DNA of 7,810 nucleotides from Sulfurovum sp. (GTDB taxonomy: Bacteria > Campylobacterota > Campylobacteria > Campylobacterales > Sulfurovaceae), in the NCBI GenBank assembly GCA_015661535.1, contig DQVY01000305.1, positions 1 to 7,810 of the forward strand, in the 5' to 3' direction. This document shows positions 1 to 5,241 of the stretch, in pieces (positions within the stretch are counted from its first letter, which is position 1; each line of letters starts with the position of its first letter). The translations under genes and the position numbers were made by a program. The notes beneath the pieces were generated by a model. The model ran no database searches. It was not told where the DNA came from and saw only the letters and a program-made list of their open reading frames with translations.

Positions 1-11
1 CCTTAATGCTC

Positions 12-23
12 TTTAGCTATAAT
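12..23 (+). promoter_or_regulatory. Probable promoter (extended -10) of the tlpA-like/ftsY operon
   Basis: A perfect TATAAT hexamer lies at 18-23, preceded by TTTAGC. The same ten bases TTTAGCTATA recur just before acpS (4433-4442), which supports a shared promoter style. Transcription would start near 30. That leaves a leader of about 25 nt before the GTG at 55 and makes an upstream TTG at 31 coincide with the transcript start. A -35 region would fall outside the window and cannot be judged. It probably drives the three-gene string ending at 2217. This is inferred from motif and spacing only. Confidence 0.6.
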
Positions 24-42
24 CACTCTATTGAATTATACC

Positions 43-48
43 AAAAGG
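43..48 (+). promoter_or_regulatory. Ribosome binding site that fixes the start of the thioredoxin lipoprotein
   Basis: AAAAGG sits 6 nt before GTG at 55. The longer frame beginning with TTG at 31 has no purine-rich site and would begin at the predicted transcript start, so GTG 55 is preferred. Confidence 0.55.
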
Positions 49-54
49 TACTGT

Positions 55-753
55 GTGCATAAAATATCTGCTCTTCTTTTATCATTATTGATCATAAGTG
101 TAACAGGATGTGAAGATAAAAAACCTGATGAAGCATCTATCCCCATAGAGAATACCACAGAGTTTGTTTCTCAACCCCAAGAGACAAGCAACTGTATCAA
201 TCAAGTGAACAAAGCCCCTGACAACAACACGGTAAAAGCACCTTTTGCTCCCGTTAAAGTACCTAAACTTATAGAAGGCACCAATACTTTTATGCTTCTC
301 AATACAAAAAGCAAAAGTCACAAGGTCACCATATCCAATAACAAAGTGCTGTTTCACCACAACAAAAAACCTATTGTTGTGGTCAACATTTTTGCTACCT
401 GGTGTCCTCCCTGTGTTGGACAACTCTCTTCTTTTAACAGCTTGAAGAAAAAATACAATGATGACCTTTTACTCATCGGTGTTCTTAGCCATGACAAAAC
501 AGATATGCAAACATTAAAAAGTTTTACAGCCAAACACGGGATCAAATATTTTGTCTCCAGCTCTCCGCACAACAATGCTTTTGCAGCAAAGATCGCAAAC
601 AGTTTACTCCTGCCTGAAAATTTCTCCATACCATTGACCATCATCTATATAAAAGGGAAATATTTCACCCATTATGAAGGTACTGTACCCGTTGAAATGA
701 TAGAATACGATATACAACAGGCAAAAAAACAATTAAAATCAAATGAAGCGTAA
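55..753 (+). CDS. TlpA-like thioredoxin-fold lipoprotein (periplasmic thiol:disulfide oxidoreductase)
   Basis: This is a protein of 232 residues from the GTG at 55. The N-terminus is a lipoprotein signal: His-Lys, a Leu/Ile-rich core, then the lipobox Val-Thr-Gly-Cys with Cys19 as the lipidated residue. Residues about 20-75 form a polar, Pro/Asn-rich linker. The rest is a TlpA/ResA-type thioredoxin domain with the active site Trp-Cys-Pro-Pro-Cys at 116-120 (Cys117 and Cys120) and a likely cis-proline at Pro193 in an Ile-Pro-Leu-Thr context. Family members reduce or exchange disulfides on envelope proteins, for instance in cytochrome c maturation; the substrate here is unknown. It is first in an apparent operon with ftsY (12-nt gap). 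From memory, C. jejuni has a comparable thioredoxin lipoprotein next to ftsY. The fold call is firm; the start (GTG 55 rather than TTG 31) and the substrate are inferred. Confidence 0.85.
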   Translation: MHKISALLLSLLIISVTGCEDKKPDEASIPIENTTEFVSQPQETSNCINQVNKAPDNNTVKAPFAPVKVPKLIEGTNTFMLLNTKSKSHKVTISNNKVLFHHNKKPIVVVNIFATWCPPCVGQLSSFNSLKKKYNDDLLLIGVLSHDKTDMQTLKSFTAKHGIKYFVSSSPHNNAFAAKIANSLLLPENFSIPLTIIYIKGKYFTHYEGTVPVEMIEYDIQQAKKQLKSNEA

Positions 754-765
754 AGGTATAAGATA

Positions 766-1632
766 ATGTTCAACCTATTTAAAAAAGTATTAGGCAAGAC
801 CAACTCTGCCATTAAAGATGTAGCACCCAGCAAACGAAAAGTGATTCCCAAAGAAGATTTTGAAGATATTTTGCTTGAAGCAGATGTGCATTATGACCTT
901 GTAGAGAGACTGCTGGAGTCATTACCGGAAAAGATCAGTAGGATCCAAGCATTCAACTCCCTTATTTCCGTATTCCAATATGATGCCGACTTCAAAGAAA
1001 ATGGTCAAAAACCTTTTGTAGAAATGATCATAGGTGTCAATGGTGCAGGAAAAACAACCACCATTGCCAAACTGGCCTACCGTTACCAAGAAGAGGGGAA
1101 AAAAGTCATACTCGGTGCGGGTGACACCTTTCGTGCCGCAGCCATTGAACAACTTACACGCTGGGCAGACAAACTGAACATCCCCATCATTGCCACACAG
1201 CAAGGGCATGACCCCTCCGCTGTTGTCTTCGATACCATCGCTTCAGCCAAAGCAAAAGGGTATGACAATATCATCATCGATACTGCAGGTAGACTCCACA
1301 CGCAAACCAACCTCAGTGAAGAGTTAAAAAAGATGATCCGCATTGCCGGAAAAGCACTTGAAGGTGCGCCGCACAGGAAAATGCTTATCTTGGATGGGAC
1401 ACAGGGAAGCTCCTCTATCAACCAAGCAAAAGCATTTAATGATATGATTGGTATTGATGGAATCATTATTACTAAGCTTGATGGTACTGCTAAAGGTGGT
1501 TCTGTGCTAAGCATAGCAGATGAGTTGAAAATGCCAATATTTTACATTGGCACAGGCGAACAGCCAAAAGATCTCATTCAGTTTAAAGCCAATGCCTATA
1601 TCAATACTATTTTAGACGAAATATTTATTTAA
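766..1632 (+). CDS. ftsY: Signal recognition particle receptor FtsY
   Basis: FtsY is the SRP receptor GTPase that docks ribosome-nascent-chain/SRP complexes at the inner membrane for delivery to SecYEG. The 288-residue protein has a short basic N-terminus (Phe-Asn-Leu-Phe-Lys-Lys, a likely membrane-binding helix), a helical N domain to about residue 80, and a complete G domain. The G-domain motifs are P-loop Gly90-Thr98, Asp-Thr-Phe-Arg-Ala-Ala-Ala 120-126, Asp-Thr-Ala-Gly-Arg 172-176, Thr-Lys-Leu-Asp 236-239, and Gly-Thr-Gly-Glu-Gln-Pro-Lys-Asp-Leu 262-270. The long acidic A domain of E. coli FtsY (about 497 residues) is absent, as in other short FtsYs. The loop at 210-217 reads Asp-Gly-Thr-Gln-Gly-Ser-Ser-Ser where many FtsYs have Asp-Ala-Thr-Thr-Gly-Gln-Asn-Ala. 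An AAAGG site at 752-756, overlapping the preceding stop, supports the ATG. It is the middle gene of an operon. The family call is near certain. Confidence 0.97.
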   Translation: MFNLFKKVLGKTNSAIKDVAPSKRKVIPKEDFEDILLEADVHYDLVERLLESLPEKISRIQAFNSLISVFQYDADFKENGQKPFVEMIIGVNGAGKTTTIAKLAYRYQEEGKKVILGAGDTFRAAAIEQLTRWADKLNIPIIATQQGHDPSAVVFDTIASAKAKGYDNIIIDTAGRLHTQTNLSEELKKMIRIAGKALEGAPHRKMLILDGTQGSSSINQAKAFNDMIGIDGIIITKLDGTAKGGSVLSIADELKMPIFYIGTGEQPKDLIQFKANAYINTILDEIFI

Positions 1633-1641
1633 AGGGTTTTC

Positions 1642-2217
1642 ATGCAAACATACATACGCCTCTTTCTTAATTTACTTATGCCGCTGATTGTACTCATTAG
1701 TATTATCTCTATTGGTTATTTTACTTTTGACTACTCTTTCTCTAAAGCTTTTAAACTTGGCATTTTAGCCGGTGTATTACTTGGTATAGGGATCTCTCTT
1801 ATTATGGCTATGCTTCTTCTTTTACTAAGAAGAGTACAACCACAAAATACTAGAGAGGTAGAATATATAGAAGAAGAAACAGAGAGTGTAAATACTGCGA
1901 GCAAACAACGTACTGCAGAGAAAGAACCAATCGCTGTATCTAAAGAGATAAAATGTATGCTGTTAATGGACAAAGAACTCACCTTTGACATACTGCTTAA
2001 TGCGCTAAAAAAGAACAAAGAGTATGTACTTTCTTCAAGTAATCCTAGAAAAGGGACTTTAAGCATTGAAACCAAAGAAGGTATCATTCAAACAACTATT
2101 ACTTCACTGACAAAGCATACTTCCCAGATCATTTTACATGCACAGGACAATGTAAAACCTGTTAGAAATCTTATCGCACAGCTTAAAGAGAAAGAGACTT
2201 CGTTTTTACAATATTAA
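1642..2217 (+). CDS. Uncharacterised two-helix membrane protein with a cytosolic domain
   Basis: I do not recognise a family. The 191-residue protein begins with two hydrophobic segments, about 8-30 and 38-62. The second ends in Leu-Arg-Arg, which suggests a hairpin with both ends in the cytoplasm. An acidic, polar linker (about 66-100, several Glu) leads to a soluble domain of about 90 residues, rich in Lys. This domain appears to alternate helix and strand: a helix near 112-125, then short strands around Thr-Leu-Ser-Ile, Ile-Ile-Gln-Thr-Thr-Ile and Gln-Ile-Ile-Leu-His-Ala, and a C-terminal helix. No cysteines or metal-binding clusters mark an active site. An AAAGGG site at 1631-1636 overlaps the ftsY stop codon, 5 nt before the ATG, so it is almost certainly co-transcribed, and perhaps translationally coupled, with ftsY. 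A role near the membrane-targeting machinery is only guilt by association. Confidence 0.85.
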   Translation: MQTYIRLFLNLLMPLIVLISIISIGYFTFDYSFSKAFKLGILAGVLLGIGISLIMAMLLLLLRRVQPQNTREVEYIEEETESVNTASKQRTAEKEPIAVSKEIKCMLLMDKELTFDILLNALKKNKEYVLSSSNPRKGTLSIETKEGIIQTTITSLTKHTSQIILHAQDNVKPVRNLIAQLKEKETSFLQY

Positions 2218-2218
2218 A

Positions 2219-2905
2219 CTAATCTTCCAAAGCAAAAATCTTTCGATAAGACTCCTCGAGCGGAGTTCTGTCTTTATAATCTATGAGATCTCCCACAACA
2301 ATAGTGACTTTTTGTTTTAATTTTGGATCTTTCAAGGCATTTTTCAACGCTTGGTTGGCATCTGACTTAATATAGAGAGGCAAAATAGGCAATCTGTTCT
2401 TTAAAGCGATGATGCGTGCTCCCTCTTTAAAATTTGTTAACGCTTTATCTGTTTTATTACGTGTACCCTCAGGAAAAATAAAAATAGATTCTCCACGTTT
2501 TACGGCCTCTTTGATTTCTTTAAAAAAACCAGACATTTGGCTTTTTTCTCTGTCGAGTAAAATAGAGCCGGCATTACGCACAAAAAGTCCAAAGAAAAAA
2601 GAGTTGTATAACTCTTTTTTAGCGATCCACGGTCCAAAGATATTGGTATCTTTCAAAGACACTTCTACAATAGGCGGATCGATGATACTTTTATGATTGA
2701 TCAGTACAAGGTATTGTCCCTCTTGTGGCAGTTTCTCTCTGTTCTCAATATGTACTGAAATATGTAAGGTATCCAGTTGCGCTTGTGAATAGCCAAGCCT
2801 AAGGCGTTTTATCTCTTTTGTATCCTTTATCTTCCTTAACCTAAACCCATAACTATTGGTTAAGTAAAGTGCATAAACAGCTTGTTTTATGGTATTCAAT
2901 GTCAC
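2219..2905 (-). CDS. plsC: 1-acyl-sn-glycerol-3-phosphate acyltransferase (PlsC/LPLAT family)
   Basis: PlsC transfers an acyl chain to lysophosphatidic acid to make phosphatidic acid at the inner membrane. The chosen GTG start gives 228 residues, usual for the family. All four acyltransferase motifs are visible. Motif I is Asn-His-Lys-Ser-Ile-Ile-Asp, with catalytic His71 and Asp76 (HX4D). Motif II is Gly113 to Asp118-Arg119. Motif III is Phe-Pro-Glu-Gly-Thr-Arg 144-149, which binds glycerol phosphate. Motif IV is Leu-Pro-Ile-Leu-Pro-Leu-Tyr 172-178. The frame is open back to a TTG at 3007, but that TTG lies inside a palindrome and a perfect TATAAT (2948-2953) falls within the extension. GTG 2905 has a GAAGGA site 6 nt upstream, so it is preferred. 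The gene is divergent from radA and convergent with the ftsY operon. A related lysophospholipid or ornithine-lipid acyltransferase is the alternative. Confidence 0.92.
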   Translation of the reverse strand: MTLNTIKQAVYALYLTNSYGFRLRKIKDTKEIKRLRLGYSQAQLDTLHISVHIENREKLPQEGQYLVLINHKSIIDPPIVEVSLKDTNIFGPWIAKKELYNSFFFGLFVRNAGSILLDREKSQMSGFFKEIKEAVKRGESIFIFPEGTRNKTDKALTNFKEGARIIALKNRLPILPLYIKSDANQALKNALKDPKLKQKVTIVVGDLIDYKDRTPLEESYRKIFALED

Positions 2906-2911
2906 GGTATG

Positions 2912-2917
2912 TCCTTC
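2912..2917 (-). promoter_or_regulatory. Ribosome binding site fixing the plsC start
   Basis: On the minus strand GAAGGA reads from 2917 to 2912, 6 nt before the GTG at 2905-2903. It selects this start over in-frame codons nearer 3007. Confidence 0.6.
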
Positions 2918-2947
2918 ATTACGCTTAAGGGTATCTCTAGGAATTAG

Positions 2948-2960
2948 ATTATAACCAAAA
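2948..2960 (-). promoter_or_regulatory. Probable plsC promoter (extended -10)
   Basis: The minus strand reads TTTTGGTTATAAT from 2960 to 2948, with a perfect TATAAT hexamer at 2953-2948 and a T-rich upstream stretch typical of Campylobacterota vegetative promoters. Transcription would start near 2941 and give a leader of about 36 nt before the GTG at 2905. No good -35 is evident. Confidence 0.6.
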
Positions 2961-2989
2961 GAGTTAAAATAGTTCCCTTTTGGCTCTTG

Positions 2990-3049
2990 GGCTATAAAAT
3001 ATGTCAATTTGACATATTTTTGATACTACATAAAAATCTATCGTACAAT
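2990..3049 (+). promoter_or_regulatory. radA promoter region with several candidate -10 elements
   Basis: Four possible -10 elements precede radA. TATAAA at 2993-2998 follows GGGC and resembles the GCTATAA cores of the promoters at 12-23 and 4433-4444; it would start near 3005 inside the palindrome. GATACT at 3022-3027 follows a T-run. TAAAAA at 3031-3036 lies 16 nt after TTGACA (3009-3014). TACAAT at 3044-3049 would give a leader of about 21 nt. Sequence alone does not decide which is used; a radA promoter in this interval is nonetheless expected because the upstream gene is divergent. Confidence 0.4.
2996..3020. promoter_or_regulatory. Perfect 12-bp-arm palindrome between plsC and radA, candidate operator
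   Basis: The left arm AAAATATGTCAA (2996-3007) and the right arm TTGACATATTTT (3009-3020) are exact reverse complements around a single T at 3008. A 1-nt centre suits a dimeric DNA-binding protein better than an RNA hairpin. The site lies between the divergent plsC and radA genes. It overlaps the -10/start region of one candidate radA promoter (TATAAA at 2993-2998) and supplies a consensus-like TTGACA (3009-3014) to another. Its centre is about 67 bp upstream of the predicted plsC transcript start. I do not recognise it as the Fur, CIRCE or LexA consensus. The symmetry is seen directly; the operator role is inferred. Confidence 0.55.
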
Positions 3050-3076
3050 ATCAACATAAGAAACAGGAGCAATACA

Positions 3077-4429
3077 ATGGCAAAGAAGAAAACCTTATTT
3101 GAGTGTCAGGCATGCGGATTTCAATCTCCGAGATGGATGGGTAAATGTACTTCCTGTAATGAGTGGGAAACCATGGTAGAACTCACCACAGACCAAATAA
3201 AATTTTTAAAAGAGATGGGTACATCCAGCAGTGGAGGTACCGGACTTTCAAAAGCACAACCCATCACACAAATAGAAGAAGACAATATCACGCGTTTCAG
3301 CTCAGGGAGTAGAGAACTTGACCTTGTGCTTGGCGGCGGGATCGTACCAGGTTCACTTACCCTTATAGGGGGAAGTCCGGGTGTAGGTAAATCAACACTG
3401 TTGCTAAAGATCGCTGGGAATCTGGCAAGGGTCAATAAAAAAGTACTCTATGTCTCAGGAGAAGAGTCTGCAGGCCAAATAAAACTTCGTGCCAACAGAC
3501 TCGATGCCAACCATGACAATCTCTATCTGCTCCCAGAGATAAATCTAAGCTCTGTGCTCTCAGAAATAAACAATCAGCACTATGAGCTCATTGTCATTGA
3601 CTCCATACAGACACTCTACTCTGAAGAAACACCATCCGCACCCGGTTCAGTCACACAGGTACGTACCATTACCTTTGAGCTTATGCGTATTGCCAAATCT
3701 CTGCACATCCCTATCTTCATCATCGGCCACATTACCAAAGACGGTTCCATAGCTGGTCCCAGGGTCCTTGAACACATGGTAGATACAGTCTTGTATTTTG
3801 AGGGTGATACCAACTCTGACCTGCGTCTGCTAAGAGGATTTAAAAACCGTTTTGGTGCCACCAACGAAGTAGGTATTTTTGAAATGAACAAAGAGGGGCT
3901 TAACGATGCAAAAAGTATGGCAGGAAAATTCTTCAACAAAGAAAAACTCCAATCAGGTTCCGCACTAACTGTCATTATGGAGGGATCCCGTCCTATCATT
4001 ATAGAAATTCAAGCCCTGGTCTCAGAATCTTACGGACATGCCAAAAGGTCTTCTACCGGCTTTGACAACAATCGTTTAGGCATGCTGCTTGCCCTGCTCG
4101 AAAAGAAGCTTGATCTACCTTTGGGAACCTATGATGTTTTCATCAATGTTTCAGGGGGCATCAAGATCAACGAACCTTCTGCCGACCTTGCAGTGATCGC
4201 TGCTATATTGAGTTCCTACAGAGACAGAAAACTGAGTGCTGACTCACTGTTCTTAGGTGAAGTAAGCCTTACCGGAGAGATACGTGAAGTACCCGGACTC
4301 TCTCATCGTCTCAAAGAGATAGAGACCCAAGGCTTTTCAAAAGCCATCATCCCAAACAAACCTCAAGAAAAAACAGCGATCAAATGTTTTGTAGCAAATG
4401 AAGTCTCCAAAGTAGTGGAATGGATGTAA
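3077..4429 (+). CDS. radA: DNA repair protein RadA (Sms), RecA-like/Lon-like branch-migration ATPase
   Basis: RadA is a hexameric helicase-like ATPase that works with RecA to extend recombination intermediates. The 450-residue protein has the standard order. A C4 zinc finger comes first (Cys10, Cys13, Cys24, Cys27). A RecA-like core follows, with Walker A Gly98-Ser106 (Lys105), Val-Ser-Gly-Glu-Glu-Ser 126-131, Walker B Leu-Ile-Val-Ile-Asp-Ser 171-176, Pro-Gly-Ser-Val-Thr-Gln-Val-Arg 189-196, and the RadA-specific Lys-Asn-Arg-Phe-Gly at 256-260. A C-terminal Lon-protease-like domain contains Gly-Gly-Ile-Lys-Ile-Asn-Glu-Pro-Ser-Ala-Asp-Leu-Ala at 360-372. The frame is open back to 2987, but ATG 3077 has AGGAG at 3065-3069 with a 7-nt spacer and begins the conserved zinc-finger N-terminus; the extra 30 residues are untranslated leader. 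It is followed after 21 nt by acpS. Confidence 0.97.
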   Translation: MAKKKTLFECQACGFQSPRWMGKCTSCNEWETMVELTTDQIKFLKEMGTSSSGGTGLSKAQPITQIEEDNITRFSSGSRELDLVLGGGIVPGSLTLIGGSPGVGKSTLLLKIAGNLARVNKKVLYVSGEESAGQIKLRANRLDANHDNLYLLPEINLSSVLSEINNQHYELIVIDSIQTLYSEETPSAPGSVTQVRTITFELMRIAKSLHIPIFIIGHITKDGSIAGPRVLEHMVDTVLYFEGDTNSDLRLLRGFKNRFGATNEVGIFEMNKEGLNDAKSMAGKFFNKEKLQSGSALTVIMEGSRPIIIEIQALVSESYGHAKRSSTGFDNNRLGMLLALLEKKLDLPLGTYDVFINVSGGIKINEPSADLAVIAAILSSYRDRKLSADSLFLGEVSLTGEIREVPGLSHRLKEIETQGFSKAIIPNKPQEKTAIKCFVANEVSKVVEWM

Positions 4430-4432
4430 TAT

Positions 4433-4444
4433 TTTAGCTATACT
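4433..4444 (+). promoter_or_regulatory. Probable acpS promoter, possibly producing a leaderless mRNA
   Basis: TTTAGCTATACT occupies 4433-4444 in the 21-nt gap after radA. Its first ten bases match the promoter at 12-21 exactly, and the hexamer TATACT differs from consensus at one base. Only 6 nt separate it from the ATG at 4451, so transcription would begin at or next to the start codon. No Shine-Dalgarno sequence is visible between the radA stop and this ATG, in keeping with leaderless initiation or coupling from radA. Confidence 0.5.
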
Positions 4445-4450
4445 ATCATT

Positions 4451-4801
4451 ATGAAAATAGGTACAGACATTATACAGATTTCCCGCATCGATACACTCTT
4501 AAACAAATATGGCGAAACCTTTAAAACACGCTTTTTGCTTCCAGAAGAGATAAAAGCACTTAAGAAAACAGAGTCTATCGCAGGATACTGGGCAGCCAAA
4601 GAAGCCATATCCAAAGCACTTGAGTGCGGTATTGGTGCAAATCTCTCCTTTCATGATATTATTATCAGTAAAAATAAAAGAGGGGCACCTGTTTTCAAAC
4701 TTACAGAAGACGCACAAAAAAGGCATAAGATCAAAAGCGCATCACTCTCCATCTCCCATGATGGCGGTTTCGCTATTGCTGTTGTAGCGCTTACACAATA
4801 A
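4451..4801 (+). CDS. acpS: Holo-[acyl-carrier-protein] synthase AcpS
   Basis: AcpS moves the 4'-phosphopantetheine arm from CoA onto the serine of acyl carrier protein, activating it for fatty acid synthesis in the cytoplasm. The 116 residues match the usual single-domain size of the trimeric bacterial type. Visible motifs are Gly-Thr-Asp-Ile at 4-7 with the Mg-binding Asp6; Phe28 and Glu32-Glu33 of the RFLLPEE segment; Trp-Ala-Ala-Lys-Glu-Ala 47-52 with the second metal ligand Glu51, and Lys55; Arg-Gly-Ala-Pro 77-80; and Leu-Ser-Ile-Ser-His-Asp 99-104. It follows radA by 21 nt and precedes a lipoprotein gene by 21 nt. It lacks a visible ribosome binding site but has a promoter-like element immediately upstream. 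In Helicobacter and Campylobacter, from memory, acpS sits near fliL, so this placement is different. Confidence 0.95.
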   Translation: MKIGTDIIQISRIDTLLNKYGETFKTRFLLPEEIKALKKTESIAGYWAAKEAISKALECGIGANLSFHDIIISKNKRGAPVFKLTEDAQKRHKIKSASLSISHDGGFAIAVVALTQ

Positions 4802-4822
4802 AATTAAAAAAAAAGGTAAACA

Positions 4823-5209
4823 ATGAAATCTATAGGTATCTCATGTATGACAATACTTCTCTTGGCAGGGTGTAATTCACAACCTGTTGTTCAAAAAAAG
4901 CCACAGGTTGTTCAACAGACAGCACCTGCAGCAAAACCTGTACTTCCTCCTAAGCCGAAAAAAGAACATATATTAAAAGAGGTTGAAGATACAAACTACT
5001 CACCTGAATACATGTACCCTGAAACCGACACAAAAAAACAGGAGATCAAAAAACCTGAGCCTACCCCTTTGGTTACGACGGAAAGCATGAACAAAGAGGA
5101 GTGTATTGCGATGATCTCTCAAGAAAAATTTGACAAATACACAAACATGTTTGGTTCAGAAGAAGCATCTATCAAACGATGCAATATGATCAAAGCCATG
5201 AACCACTAA
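4823..5209 (+). CDS. Small Pro/Lys-rich lipoprotein with a two-cysteine C-terminal domain, function unknown
   Basis: The 128-residue protein starts with a lipoprotein signal (Met-Lys-Ser, hydrophobic core, lipobox Leu14-Ala-Gly-Cys17). Residues about 18-85 are a low-complexity linker rich in Pro, Lys, Gln and Val, with a short internal repeat (Pro-Val-Val-Gln-Lys-Lys-Pro then Pro-Gln-Val-Val-Gln-Gln). Such linkers often span periplasm or peptidoglycan. The C-terminal part (about 88-128) looks helical and compact, with Cys94 and Cys120 able to form a disulfide, and the segment Glu-Lys-Phe-Asp-Lys-Tyr...Met-Phe-Gly-Ser-Glu-Glu. The lipobox lacks Asp at +2 (it is Asn18), which would not block outer-membrane sorting under the E. 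coli rule. An AAAAGG site at 4811-4816 with 6-nt spacing supports the ATG. I do not recognise the family. Its partner could be an oxidoreductase, but nothing shows this. Confidence 0.88.
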   Translation: MKSIGISCMTILLLAGCNSQPVVQKKPQVVQQTAPAAKPVLPPKPKKEHILKEVEDTNYSPEYMYPETDTKKQEIKKPEPTPLVTTESMNKEECIAMISQEKFDKYTNMFGSEEASIKRCNMIKAMNH

Positions 5210-5241
5210 ATATATAAAAGGCATCTCTAATAATGGCTACG

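Noticed and set aside
1083..1514. Minus-strand open frame opposite ftsY (and similar frames opposite radA and the tlpA-like gene)
   Set aside because: These frames mirror well-identified genes, show no family features and have Ser/Pro/Cys-heavy composition typical of antisense shadows.
2251..2266. Short inverted repeat ACTCC / GGAGT inside the plsC 3' end
   Set aside because: Only five base pairs, no following T-run on either strand; unlikely to be a terminator.
2987..3076. A 30-residue N-terminal extension of RadA from an upstream ATG
   Set aside because: It spans the palindrome and promoter candidates, lacks a ribosome binding site, and RadA proteins begin just before the zinc finger; ATG 3077 has AGGAG 7 nt upstream.
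4870..4920. Short repeated GTTGTTCAA in the lipoprotein gene
   Set aside because: It encodes the low-complexity Val-Val-Gln linker; too short to be a repeat element or array.
5210..5241. Gap between the convergent lipoprotein and methyltransferase genes, examined for a terminator
   Set aside because: Thirty-two AT-rich bases with no convincing hairpin or T-tract.
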